DNA of 64,000 bases. Source: Halichoerus grypus (Eukaryota > Chordata > Mammalia > Carnivora > Phocidae). The notes under the pieces were generated by a model. The model was not told the origin of the DNA and did not search any database. It saw nothing but the letters and a program-made list of their open reading frames with translations. Positions 25,011-35,110 of the stretch are shown one piece after another. Each line of letters opens with the position of its first letter. The stretch's first letter is position 1. The stretch lies in the NCBI RefSeq assembly GCF_964656455.1, contig NC_135713.1, forward strand, positions 191,264,187-191,328,186, given 5' to 3'. Made by a program: the position numbers and the translations under genes.

Positions 25011-26180
25011 CCCCTGCTTCGTTGAGTCTCCGTCAGGAGCTTGGAGATCTGGGGCCCTGGGCCTCACTCGCATGGTGCACATGTGTGTGGGGGTGGTGTG
25101 TGGGGAGGTGAGGGTGGATGGGGTGGGTGTGGGCACAGGTAAGGGGCCTGTCGGGATATGGTGGGGTTTGACAGAAATGCTCCTTCCTGGGGAGGCAGGA
25201 GGCACACACAGCGGTGCTGGGGTGGGGGGGTGCTGTGTACTCCTCAGGGATCTTCACCTGCCCCCCAGAAGCTCCTTGCTGTCTGGCACGCCGACTAGCA
25301 GGAGAAGGTGATGAATTCTGTTGCTTCAAGTGTTTGAATGTTGCACAAAGAGGGCTGAGCAGTGAGTGGGGAGGCAGCCACGTGGGCACATCCTGCAGCA
25401 ACTCCAGGAGACACAGGGGTCCCTCCCGGAGTGGTGCAGTGTGGGACCTGCGCAACCACACAGTGCTCCGGGTGTAGGGAGTCTGGGGGCCTGGGTTCAG
25501 TTCCAAGCTTGCACTGCAATAGGGGCCTGGCCTGGTGTTCCAGTTCTCCTGATGAGCTCTAGGGCCCCGAATACACTTCTTCGCCTCTCTGAGCCTTGCT
25601 TCCTTTGCTGGGATGGGGTCTGTCCTATGAACTGTACAGATCCTGTTCCTTTGTCTGTGTATCCATCCATCCATCCATCCATCCATCCATCCATCCCACA
25701 GACTTGACGGCTACCGTATGCCACATATCCTGCTGGTTACCAGGACCATTAGAAGCTCCTCCTTAGTAGTACGGGGTGGGGTGGGGTTAGTCACATCCAC
25801 AAATAGGGTGTAATGTGGAGGGCGCTCTAACCCCGTGTTGTGGAGACTGGAAGAAGAAGCACCTCTAGCCAGCCTGTTAATGTGTGTTCTTAGGATGACC
25901 TCTATGAAGGCGCCCCGTGCCCTGCAGGGCCCAGCACAGTGTGGAAAGGCTGTGGCAGGATCTTCTGGGACAGAGCTGAGGTTTCATTGTACTTACTGGA
26001 CTGGCTCAGACCTTGCCACATCTCCAGCTGGGGGCAGGGGCTGTTGGATGCTCAGGGTGATGGTACCAGGAAGGTTCTAGAATGAACTCTACTAGGACTT
26101 TGGTTGGTTGGGAGTTGTGACAGAAATCCCAGCATCCTCTTTGAGGGGCAGTGAGGAAGGCCCTATGATCAATTAGCTTT
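25011..26180. other. Intergenic stretch, no gene seen
   Basis: Mixed sequence with G/T-rich tracts at 25080-25140 and possible eroded MIR pieces around 25430-25620 and 25700-25740. The frames present carry no recognisable domains. Confidence 0.5.
25661..25696. repeat. (ATCC)n microsatellite
   Basis: Nine consecutive ATCC units, read directly. The low-complexity frames across it are artefacts. Confidence 0.97.
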
Positions 26181-26181
26181 A

Positions 26182-26247
26182 GAGAGAGGGTTAGCTTTCT
26201 TTTTTTCTTTTTCTTTTCTTTCTTTTTTTTTGAGAGAGGGTTAGCTT
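26182..26247 (-). mobile_element. Tail-only retroposon: pyrimidine tract between target duplications
   Basis: A perfect 16-base direct repeat GAGAGAGGGTTAGCTT (26182-26197 and 26232-26247) flanks just 34 bases of T/C (26198-26231). This is what remains of a reverse-strand insertion whose only copied part was the A-rich tail. Confidence 0.65.
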
Positions 26248-26799
26248 GGTGCCCTTGCTGAAGTTTATCCTGGGAGAAGGTGAGGAGGGGCCCGGGACAA
26301 ATGAGAGAGAGAAAGTCAATGAGGGGCTGGGGCCTCAGGAGCTTTGGAGAGGGGTCATCTGCCTCAGCCATCCCCAGAGGCCTCGGCCAACAGGAAGAAG
26401 GAAGGCCTCTCCTCCTATCCCCATCCCCACCACAGTCCCTGAGTTCACAGGGTCTCCAGCTCAGGTAGGGTGAGCTCCCTTCAAAACTTCAGAGAATTTC
26501 CCAGGAGGGCTGCTGGGACAGGAAGTATAGAACCCCAAGGCTGGTAATCACTCTGACAAAAATTTGGAATCTTGGGATGGGCAAGGAATGGGAATAGCTG
26601 TCTGAGAATTCCCAGGTCCTGCCCCAAAGCGTTGGCCCCAACGGCTCCAAATGGCACCAGCCACTTCAGGCAGAGTCTCTGAAGTGGGTATTCCTGTCCG
26701 AGGGACTCACTGCTTTTAGGTTCCAGGCCACATGTCTAAAGGACTAAACCAGAGCCGGCTCTGTGGAACAAAATCCTAAAGGTGAGTTGGGGCTCCGTT

Positions 26800-26970
26800 C
26801 CTGCCTTTAGGGAACCCTAGTCTAATAGGGAAGACAGCCCCCACTCTCAGGGAGCTTGTATCCTAGTGGAAGGGAGTCATCATTTGTCCTCTAGGAACAC
26901 CTAGTCTGATGGTAGAGACATAGACTTTGTCCTTAAGAAACGTCCAGTCCGATGGTGGAGGCAAGCATGC
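26800..26970. repeat. Four-copy degenerate tandem repeat, about 43 bases per unit
   Basis: The motif CCTAGTCTGATGG or close variants recurs with its core at 26816, 26862, 26900 and 26944 (spacings 46, 38 and 44), each preceded by a CTNAGGAAC/GAGC-like segment. It resembles the L2 reverse-strand segment repeated in tandem. Confidence 0.5.
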
Positions 26971-28150
26971 ATGCATGCACGCGTGCACACACACTTCTAA
27001 GATACAAAAAATTATAGACATGGGGTGAATATGAGCAAGCTAATGAACCAAGTACCGGTTATGGGCAGTCAGGAGTAGTAGAATGAATGATAGGGGAGAA
27101 GAAATATGGAGTTAACTAAAGGAAGCTCCTGGAAGAAGATGGTGAACAATAAGGTCGACTAAAGTCAGGTGGGGGAGATCCCTTCTCTGTGTACGGATCC
27201 CGCAACTATCTCTCCCGCCTGGGGGAGGGTTGTGAAATGTCCAGACTGCACTAGTTGATCCCTAATATCCCTTCCAGCTTTAACGTCCCAGACTTCCTGG
27301 CCCCAGCCCTCTCACCCCTGCTTCCTCTCCCTCAGAGCCTCCCCCACCCCTGCCCTTCCTCTCAGCCTTCCATTTGGTCTCTCCTGAGGCAGGTGGTGCA
27401 GCCAGCTGCTTGGCCTGCGCTGAGATGAGATCCCACCCACAGTGTGGGATGGCGTTCGGTGGGGGTGGGCTGTGACCTGAGGAGCTGACAGCTGGGTTTG
27501 GGGCTCAGGCAGGGGGCACTGGGGTGAGGACATGGCTTGTGGCAGCTTTTTCCAATACCCTCAAGTAGGGGAGATTTGGGGGGAAGGAGAGAAGGGTTCC
27601 AGGGATGTCATAGGTTTGGGCTGTGGTGGGTCTAAGTCCCTTTGCAGAGGTCCAAGAGGGGTCATCGGGGAAGAACAGGTTGAACTCCACTCCCTCTGAG
27701 CTGGGGGACATTGGGGCTAGAGTTGGGCCAGGCTGGGTGGTTCCTGCAGCTGCTGGGTGTGCTCCTTGGGAGGGAGCTGGGAGGTGAGGGGCAGTGTGGA
27801 TGGGAAAGGACAGCTGGGTCTGCCAGGAGACCTGGCCTGACACCCCTCCTGAGACACTTCCCCACCCTCACCCCACACATGTGGACTAGGATGGGGGGTA
27901 CTCTCCACCCCCAGAACAAGAGGTCAGACAGGGACCGACTGGGGTGGGAGAGCTTAGAGTGAGGCCTGGGCCGAAGGGAGCCATGTTATTTCCATCTTGG
28001 CACCTTTCCATCAGAAAGACTTACAGGAAGAGCGCTGGGGTCACGTGGAGCACGCAGCGATAGATGGTGGCCGGATGGCTGAATGTTTGGTTCAACTCCT
28101 GTTTCCATCGATTCAGCCGAGGGTGCTCCCCACCAACCTTTTGTCCTCTG
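26971..28150. other. Intergenic stretch, no gene seen
   Basis: Short GCATGCATGCAT/GCGTGC tract at 26967-26996, then possible L2 remnants to about 27150 and GC-rich unassigned sequence. No coding, RNA or recent mobile element identified. Confidence 0.5.
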
Positions 28151-28343
28151 TATCCCTGGTCCTTAAACTTTAGCAATGCCTGAGAGTCACTTGTTAAAAC
28201 ATAAGGCCATAAAGTCTGCCTCACTCCAGAGATTTTGATTCAGCAGGTCTAGGGTGGGGGCTGAGAATCTGAAGTTCCTGCAAGTTCCCAGGTGATGCCG
28301 ATGCTCCCGGTCCACAGGCCATGCTTTGAGTAGTATTCTAGTC
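28150..28343. mobile_element. MER5-type hAT DNA transposon relic
   Basis: Shows GAGAGTCACTTGTTAAAACA, GATTTTGATTCAGCAGGTCT, GGGGGCTGAGAATCTGAAG and AAGTTCCCAGGTGATGCCGA in MER5 order, forward orientation. Confidence 0.85.
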
Positions 28344-28729
28344 CTTTCTCTCCTTTTTGCTCAGCTGTCCCATCCTTCTCCCAGCCCCTGCCTGTCTGCC
28401 TGTCCCCTCCCTCCAAGCCCAAGCCACCCCAGCTGCTAAGGGCTAAGCACCTGGCTGGGGTGGCTGAGCCCAGGGTTCGACTCTCCGGGAGCAGAGGGTA
28501 TAGAGCAGGGCTCAGCCTGGCTTCTTCTGTGGGACCTAGGCCCAGCAACATACTGGGGTGATTCTCTATTCCCTCCTCCCCTCTCTTCCCCAGCACAGTG
28601 ACCTTCAACCTGGGGGTCCCTGAGGATTCATGTGTGGACCAAGCATCACCTGTAGATTAGAAATTTCCCACCTGTCTCCCAGGTCTGTGTGCTAATGGTC
28701 TTCAAATATGTATGGGTGCTGTTGTGGTA

Positions 28730-28753
28730 AAAAAAAAAAAAAAAAAAAAAAAA
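28730..28753. repeat. Poly(A) run
   Basis: More than 20 consecutive A without visible target duplications on either side, so its origin (eroded retroposon or simple expansion) is unclear. Confidence 0.9.
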
Positions 28754-28819
28754 TTGTTTTAAAATCATTTAAAAGTCTTAATGCATTTATATTTTCTTAA
28801 CTTAAAAAATTATAAAATA

Positions 28820-28984
28820 TGGGGGCGCTGGGGTGGCTCAGTAGGTTAAGTGTCTGTCTTCGGCTCAGGTCATGATCCCAGGGTCCTGCTCAGTGGGGAG
28901 CCTGCTTCTCCCTCTCCCTCTGCCCTTCCCCCTGCTTGTGCTCCCTTGCTCTCTCTCTGTCAAATAAATAAATAAAAAATCTTT
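28820..28984 (+). mobile_element. Can-SINE with short internal deletion
   Basis: GGGTCCTGCTCAGTGGGGAG shows loss of the usual GGGATCGAGCCCCGCATCGG segment. Perfect 16-base duplication AAAAAATTATAAAATA at 28804-28819 and 28985-29000. Confidence 0.95.
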
Positions 28985-29119
28985 AAAAAATTATAAAATA
29001 GATCACAGTTATAAAGCATATTGGCATTTTGTTAAGATGAATTTTGTCAAGATGAATGACCCTTAACATAGCCTACAAGGGCATGCATGACTGTACAGGT
29101 TCATCCAAGCGCCGTCTCC

Positions 29120-29575
29120 TCACCTCACAGACCTTAGTTCAGTTACACAAATGGATCTAACTCCCTCTGGCCTCAGGGCCTTTGCACATGCAGTTCCCTC
29201 TGCCTACAACCATCCAATAATCCATGTCACTTCACAACCCCTTCCATTCCTTGGCTTGGTTAACTCTTACTTTTTCCCCAAATCTGGGCTAATCACTTCC
29301 TTAGCGAACGTTTCCCATCTCTCTCCCATGTCCATTCCCTCATTAGAGGCTGTCACGGCACAGATATGTAGAGGTATTCCTCTGTCTGGAGCCCTCAATG
29401 TTGTTTTAATTTTACATTGTGTCTGTGGCTTTGATTAATTTCTGACTCCCCTATCAGTCTGAAATTTCTGTGAGGCAGAGTCCATTTCTTCCTCCTGCTT
29501 CTTGCCCTCTGTTGTAGCTCTGGAGCCAGCCACAGTGCCTGGCACTAAGCGGGTACTTAATAAACATATGGTTAA
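29120..29575 (+). mobile_element. L2 LINE 3' relic
   Basis: Forward L2 3' end: GGCCTTTGCACATGCAGTTC, CTCTGCCTACAACCATCC, then TTTCTGTGAGGCAGAGTCC and the tail GTGCCTGGCACTAAGCGGGT. Its most protein-like frame is not intact. Confidence 0.75.
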
Positions 29576-29579
29576 GGAT

Positions 29580-30200
29580 GCAGTCAGTCAGTCAATCAAC
29601 AAATAAAAGATTCCCTCCAAAGCCGAAGGCACTAGCCAGGGGGCTTTGCAGCCAATCTGGCACGGAAAGACAAAAGTTAAAACAACCCATACAACAAAAA
29701 ACCCCCAAACGACCTATACACCTGTAGCGCTCCTTATGGGGATTTTCTGACCCTTGTTCTCAGAGGTAGACCAGGGTTTGGGCTCCTGCCGTAGAGGTGA
29801 GTGAAAAGCAGGGGTGATGGGCAGGCAGCCAGAGTAATAAGAGTTGGGAGGACGAGAGAAAATTGGAGAAGAGCAGATGAAAGAGAAGGGAGAGGAGAGC
29901 CCAGAGGAGAAAAAAAGGACGTGAGAGGAGAAAGAGGACAAAGCCCTCCTAGGACAAAGCGAAAGGAAGCCGATTTCCCGAGATCAGAATGGGGTCATAG
30001 GGTGGAGCCAAAGGGGTGTCATTTGACCGCCTTGCTTGGTGACCTCCTCCACCGGGCTCAGCCACCTTCTCTCTTTCCCCAGCCCCGGCTCCCTCCCCGT
30101 CTGCCTCGGGAGCTGGGCTCGTTTGTTTTCCTTGGGAAGGCTTCCGGAAAGGGGAGCCTGATTTTCCTGACACATGAAAAGTGGCTCAGACTGCCGGCTG
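29580..30200. other. Purine-rich flank before the second CpG island
   Basis: AG-rich on the plus strand between 29780 and 29960. An open frame runs from here into the CpG island (to 30646), but its composition is that of chance open frames in GC-rich DNA and no domain is recognisable. Confidence 0.45.
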
Positions 30201-30214
30201 ACCCTTCCCGCAGA

Positions 30215-30620
30215 GCCCCAGCTCCAGGGGGTTGGTCGGACTTGCAGTCACACACGTGGACACGCGCACAGAGCCGGGCACAGGGCACACACCCACGCGC
30301 CCAGGGCCCCCAGCGCGGCTCTCGGGCTTGCGGAGCGCGAACGTGCGCGCGCACGGGCTCCCCTCACCCGGGGGCGGGGCGGGGCGGGGGCGGGGCGGGG
30401 GGGGGGAGATGTAATGTACACGCGCCCAGAGCTCATCCTCCACCCGGGTGCCCGCTCCCCGCGCGGCACACAGTCTCACGCAGGCCCATGGAAAACATGA
30501 CTCCAAACCCCCACGCGTGCCCATTTCCACTCTCGGCTGTACCGCGGGTGTGGACGTCGGGAAGACTCAGAGAGACGGTCGCATGTGGCGTGACCTGCCG
30601 CGTGAGTGGCTGGTGTGGCC
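30215..30620. promoter_or_regulatory. Isolated CpG island, possible unannotated promoter
   Basis: CpG-dense block about 25 kb after FZD2, with ACACGTG E-box-like strings, CGCGCGC runs and a dense GC-box array at 30370-30406 (GGGGCGGGGC repeated). No protein-coding gene starts here by eye. It could be the promoter of a non-coding RNA, an enhancer-linked CpG island, or a neighbour's alternative start. Orientation is unknown. Confidence 0.5.
30370..30406 (+). repeat. GC-box array with G-quadruplex potential
   Basis: Six or more G-runs of four or five bases separated by single C, ending in a run of ten G. It matches Sp1/KLF sites and also the G4 pattern on the plus strand. Confidence 0.75.
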
Positions 30621-30989
30621 CAGGGCCAGCTGCAGCTTCTCCCTGAGTCAGAGGAGAGCACGGGGAGAGACCACCCACTGCGTCGTAGTGGGTTCCCCAC
30701 CCCTTTTGGATGGGAGGTGGGATGGTTGTGTCCTCAAGACTCCCTGACTTCAGGCTCTTTTGGAGTCCAGCGCGCCATCTGTACTTCTAGAGGGTGCTCC
30801 TGGGAATTGGAAAGGACTCCTCTCCTGCACACGCTCGCATCCCCTGCAGCCTCATTAGATGGGGTCCTTCCAAGCCCACTCCACTGGGGCCGGGGCTCCT
30901 GCCCCCTGAGAGGAGCCTTGTTGAGCAGTGGAAAGCTCAGGGGCTGCTCTGCCCCCTACCAGTTGTGGGACCTGGAACCGTCCAATAAT

Positions 30990-31325
30990 CATCATCTCAG
31001 CATCTACTACACACCACTTGCCAGGTAGTTCCTGCACAATATCTTATTTAAGACTTTTTTTTTTTTAAGTAAACTTCACCCCCAACGTGGGGCTCAAACT
31101 CACGACCCTGAGATCAAGAGTTGCGTGAGCCAGCCAGGCGCCCCTATTATTTAACACATCTAACAGGCTTGTGAGGGGCCTTATACCCTTCCTTTAGGGA
31201 TGGAGAAACTGAAACTTTGGGGGTAAAGAAACATGCCCCATTCATGAGGCCATGAGTTGAGATTTGGTCCCAGGTCTTTCTGCTGCCCCAGTCCATGGTC
31301 TTGAACACGGTGCCAAACTGCCTCC
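30990..31325 (-). mobile_element. MIR SINE, interrupted by an old Can-SINE
   Basis: Left part has the MIR tail (CATCTACTACACACCACTTG); right part continues with GGATGGAGAAACTGAAACTT and CCATGGTCTTGAACACGGTG. The SINE at 31055-31144 interrupts it. Confidence 0.6.
31055..31144 (-). mobile_element. Old short-form Can-SINE
   Basis: T-run, then a compact tRNA-like unit ending in GAGCCAGCCAGGCGCCCC, with no CT-rich middle. Confidence 0.8.
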
Positions 31326-31344
31326 AACATCACTTGAATCACCA

Positions 31345-31450
31345 CGTCTTCAGCTGTAAAAATACCTGCTTCAGAAGCTGCTCGGGAAGGAGCGGAGATG
31401 ATTTTTGTAAAATGGCCTAGCACAATGCCTGGCACATAGAGTGCATTTGA
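31345..31450 (+). mobile_element. MIR fragment
   Basis: 3' part of a MIR: CAGCTGTAAAAATACCTGCT then CACAATGCCTGGCACATAGA. Confidence 0.55.
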
Positions 31451-32640
31451 ATATTCAAATACTATTTCTCCTTTGGGTTCCAGTATGGAGGAAAGGGGGG
31501 TGTGCAACGCCCCCCTGACCCGTGGGAGGGGGCTCCGGCAGCAAGTGAGTGAGGGGAGCAAGGCGGGCCAAGAGGCAGATGTAGACGCCAAGCCCCCCAC
31601 CCCTTGCTAATGTCTGGAGCCTGGCCCCGTGGGAAGCCAAAGAAACCCGGGATCATCACCCAGCGCCCCCAACCAGCACTCACCCACGCCTGCCTCCTAT
31701 AGAGGGGCGCGGCTGGAGAGGACAAGAATCCTCCACACCCACTGCCTGTCCTCCTTCTCTCTGACGCCCCCGCTCCCCAGGAAAAGGAGGCATTCCCAGA
31801 CTCCCAGACAGAAGGGAGGGGAGGAGCTGGGAGTGGAAAGGGAGGAGGGGCCGCCACACACTGAAGCCTTTGTGGGATTCCCAAGAGTCGAGGTGGAAAC
31901 ACTTCATATATCAAGTGTGTTTGTCCCTCCCTGGGGAATGGGGAGGGGGGGCAAGGGGGAGGGAGGACGCAGTGGAGGCTGAGCAAGAGCTTAGGGCCTG
32001 AAATAGGAAACACCAGTGTGTAACCCGAGGGGGGGGGCTGCCCAGAACCTTTCTTGGGGAACTGACCTGTTCTTGGCTTCTGGGATCCCCACTCTGAGGC
32101 TTCTACCCCCCTTCCTCCCCTTCTCCAGGCCCCTAGTCACCGTGCAGCACACACACGCGCCACTCTGTCCAGACCCTGCGCTCTTCCTGCCAGACTCCAT
32201 AGCTCCCTTCCCTGCCTCCCACTCCTGCTCATTCCCTGGCCTGCTCTTTGGTCCTCCTCCCGGAGCCAGTTCCTCCCTCCTGGCTCCTTATCCCCCTGCC
32301 CCCACCGTAAGTCTCAATTCCACCCCCCCCCCCCCCCCCCGCCATCTTTGGAACTCTGTTCTGTTGAGCCTCTGAGAACTCTGGCCACCATCTCTCCTGG
32401 ATCTCCTCCTGGGGCTCACTCTCTTCAACCACAACCTTGCCTCCTCCTGGCCAAAACTGTTCCAGGATCCTAGGTCAGTCTTCTCTGAGTCTTGATGTTC
32501 CCTGCCTCTGTTCCCGGACTCATGGCCCTGACCCAGCCGATATGCCCATAACAGGGATTGAGAGTCGCTATAACCCAGCTCACTTGGTAACCTTGTAATG
32601 AATAGGACTATGATGATTCTGGAAAAGTTAGTGCTATTCA
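31451..32640. other. GC-rich intergenic stretch with possible regulatory core
   Basis: No gene seen. At 31897-31922, AAACACTT and AAGTGTGTTT form an inverted pair of CACTT/AAGTG sites (NKX2-like) around an AT-rich centre CATATATC. A run of 18 C lies at 32323-32340. Frames here have no recognisable domains. Confidence 0.45.
32323..32340. repeat. Poly(C) run
   Basis: Eighteen consecutive C, likely length-variable and prone to sequencing error. Confidence 0.95.
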
Positions 32641-32760
32641 TTTGCTTATTCAGTAAGTATTTATTGAGGGCCTACTAAATGTCAGATCCTCTGCTAGGTG
32701 CTGGATATCTTCAGGAACACACAGTATGTATCGCCCTTAGGCTCTAGGCAAGAGGGTTCC
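32640..32760 (-). mobile_element. L2 3' fragment
   Basis: Reverse-complement L2 end: CAGTAAGTATTTATTGAGGG, then ATGTCAGATCCTCTGCTAGG. Confidence 0.6.
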
Positions 32761-33590
32761 CTGCGCTGGGAGCCTCCAGTTGCTCCCCACCCCACCAAAC
32801 AGAGTCTATGGGATATGCCTACCCAGAACCTGCATGGTCCCCTCTACACTCCCTTCTAGACCATGCTGCGCATTCCTGGCCTAGTGCTGTGTGGAACCAT
32901 ACTGAAGTTTGAGGCAAAAACAAAAACCCAAACAACAACAAAAACAGTAATACTGATCTGGTCTTTATTTAAAACTTTGGTATTTTATTATGGATCTTTT
33001 GCTTTAATTTTGATTTCAAAATATTGCATTAAAATATTATTACTGAGTTTTTTGGTGTCCCTTAAATTTTGCATCTGAGCTGAGAGCCTCACTGATCCCC
33101 AAAATTCCCCCATCTAAGTGACCCTAGACTGTTTCCAAGGCCTCCTAGATCTCCTCCTTCATCCATCCTGCTGAGGACAGGCCCAGGGCAAATGTGCATA
33201 CTCTCTGGTCAAGGGATGGCTGTCTGTGGGGCTGGGCAGGTGTCCTCGCCAGAGCAGAGCAGAACCCAGTTGCTGGTGGGAAGAGGAGGTGGTCAGGTGA
33301 GAGGTTGGGACAGCACCACCGAGTTCCAGTGCAAAAGTCCAAAGTCATTGGGAGAGTGGATTTGTCAAGGTAAGAGGATAGGATCTATCTCATTCACCAT
33401 TTGTTCACTTGATTTATAACTTTTAAATATTTAGAAATTTTCTTCGTGGGCTTTTATTTGTCCTCTTGCCCCAAGCCCCTCAAACGTTAAGGGCAGGCCT
33501 GCATACAGGGATGGTGAGTGGAAGTACAGAAGGTACCAGGACGGAGTAGACCCGTCTGATCTATTCACTGCCCCTGAACTTCCGCCCTGT
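32761..33590. other. Intergenic stretch with an unassigned old repeat
   Basis: 32900-33090 is AT-rich and ends in TTTTTTGGTGTCCCTTAAAT plus GCATCTGAGCTGAGAGCCTC, phrases I associate with an old mammalian repeat but cannot name. Otherwise nothing is seen. Confidence 0.4.
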
Positions 33591-33599
33591 GGACCTTGT

Positions 33600-33815
33600 T
33601 CCTGCTTCCCTCGCCACCACCAACCACCCATCCAGCAAATCCCTCTCCCCCTTCCATAAAGTCTTCAGCGATCTCTGCTGCCCTTGGTGGCCTCTCCCTC
33701 CTCCAAACTGTGACTTTTATTGCCAGTACCACTCCCTGGGCCCTTGCCCACACTGCCTGGCATCAGCCGCCAAAAGCTATTTTGTGCCATCATCTAATTT
33801 TTAGTGTGTGTGTGT
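33600..33815 (+). mobile_element. Probable L2 relic
   Basis: ACCCATCCAGCAAATCCCTC, then AAGTCTTCAGCGATCTCTGC and CTCCCTGGGCCCTTGCCCAC in L2-like order. Moderately diverged. Confidence 0.4.
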
Positions 33816-33857
33816 GTTTGCACGCGCCATGTCCTGGGAGCTTGATTATCAGTGTTT

Positions 33858-33869
33858 GTTTTAAAGATT

Positions 33870-33905
<36 letters not shown>

Positions 33906-34084
33906 GAGAGAGAAAGCGCGAGCAAGGAGCAGTAGAGAGGGAGGGAGGGGGGAAGGAGAAGGAAAAGCAGACTCCATACTGAGCGCAGAGCCAGCTGTGG
34001 GGCTCGATCCCAGGATCCTGAGATCATGACCTGAGCTGAAACCAAGAGTAGGACGCTTAACCGACTGAGCCACCCAGGTGCCCC
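33858..34084 (-). mobile_element. Can-SINE with expanded (TTTA)n tail
   Basis: Reverse-strand element, tail expanded to about nine TTTA units. Duplication TTGATTATCAGTGTTT (33842-33857) and TGGATTATCAGTGTTT (34085-34100). Confidence 0.95.
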
Positions 34085-34149
34085 TGGATTATCAGTGTTT
34101 TAATGGTACTGTCAGTGTATTATTTTATTCTTCGAGTTCCCTACAGTGT

Positions 34150-34378
34150 TAGGCTTGGGAAAGAATGGGCTTGAAGTTAGCCAGAGACCTAGGGTTCATG
34201 CTAGCCCTGCCCCTTATTAGCTATATGACCTTGAGCAAGTTAACCACTTTGAGTCTCAGATTTTTCATGTATAAAACACGATAATAAGTCCTGCTTGGCA
34301 GGGTGTTATGAACATAAGAGGTAATATATATAAAGGGCCTGACAAAGTAGGCAGTCAATAAAATGTTAATCATCATAA
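34150..34378 (+). mobile_element. MIR SINE
   Basis: CTAGGGTTCATGCTAGCCCT, then GACCTTGAGCAAGTTAACCA and the GCAGTCAATAAAATG tail: nearly full-length MIR. Confidence 0.8.
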
Positions 34379-34950
34379 TTAATTATTGCACATAATATAT
34401 TAATATATAGCTTACATTTATTATGTGCCTGCTATTACATTGTTCATATAACAATTATAATTATGTATTATTAAAAGAATTACATAAATTAAACAATTGA
34501 ATGGGATGATCAGGAGGCCCGAGAAACCTGAGGGAATGAAAATGGAACCCTTCTGACTTAAGGCCTTTCTGACTGGGAGGGAATGAAGAAGAGGCTGGGC
34601 TGCTTTGGTGAGGGGATTTTCGGGACCCGTGGTTCCTCCCTGGGCATTTGGCTTAGGGGTGAGCAATACAGGGCTCAGAATTAATCCTTCCACGTGGCTA
34701 AGCCTCTTGACCCTGAGCGCTTCATTTAGCCATGGCAGCCACACCCTTGGCCCAGTCCTCTCCTTGGCCCCATTAGCAGAGGCAGCTGTGAAGCAGGCCC
34801 CACCTCCATCTGCTGCAGAGTTGGCCAGTCTTCCCAAGTGGTTCCCCTGCTCCAACACATCCCCGAGTGCCCGCCTAAGAGAAACCATGGGAACCGAGGG
34901 CTGGGGGAATAGGACGCACTGGATCCCAGCTCCCAGGACCACCCACCCTG
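34379..34950. other. AT-rich then mixed intergenic stretch
   Basis: 34380-34495 is AT-rich and may be an eroded repeat (TTATTATGTGCCTGCTATTA, MIR-like). The remainder is non-repetitive. No gene is credible here. Confidence 0.45.
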
Positions 34951-34959
34951 ACCTCCTCC

Positions 34960-35110
34960 CCTATGATTATTAAAAACATATTTCCAAGGGATTAACAACT
35001 ATGCCAGGGATGTTGATTGCTAAGTCTCAGTCAAACCAATGGTTTTAATCACGAGCTGCAGCCACATTAACATTATTAACTAATGAGCAGTCTGCCGAGG
35101 TTGGGGGTGA
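34960..35110. promoter_or_regulatory. Candidate conserved enhancer rich in ATTAA motifs
   Basis: Non-repetitive AT-rich block inside GC-rich surroundings with repeated homeodomain/HNF1-like cores: GATTATTAA, GGGATTAACA, TTTTAATCACG, and the pair CATTAACATTATTAACTAAT (35064-35083). A CCAAT box lies at 35036. The density of motifs and lack of repeat features suggest a control element; no factor can be assigned. Confidence 0.4.

Noticed and set aside
24402..25311. Long overlapping frames on both strands near 25 kb
   Set aside because: Pro/Ser/Gly-rich on both strands at once, which shows low stop-codon density, not coding.
29801..30646. A 281-codon open frame running into the isolated CpG island
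   Set aside because: Composition (Arg, Gly, Pro, Ser) is that of random GC-rich sequence, with no signal peptide, domain or paralogue recognised. Not enough to call a gene.
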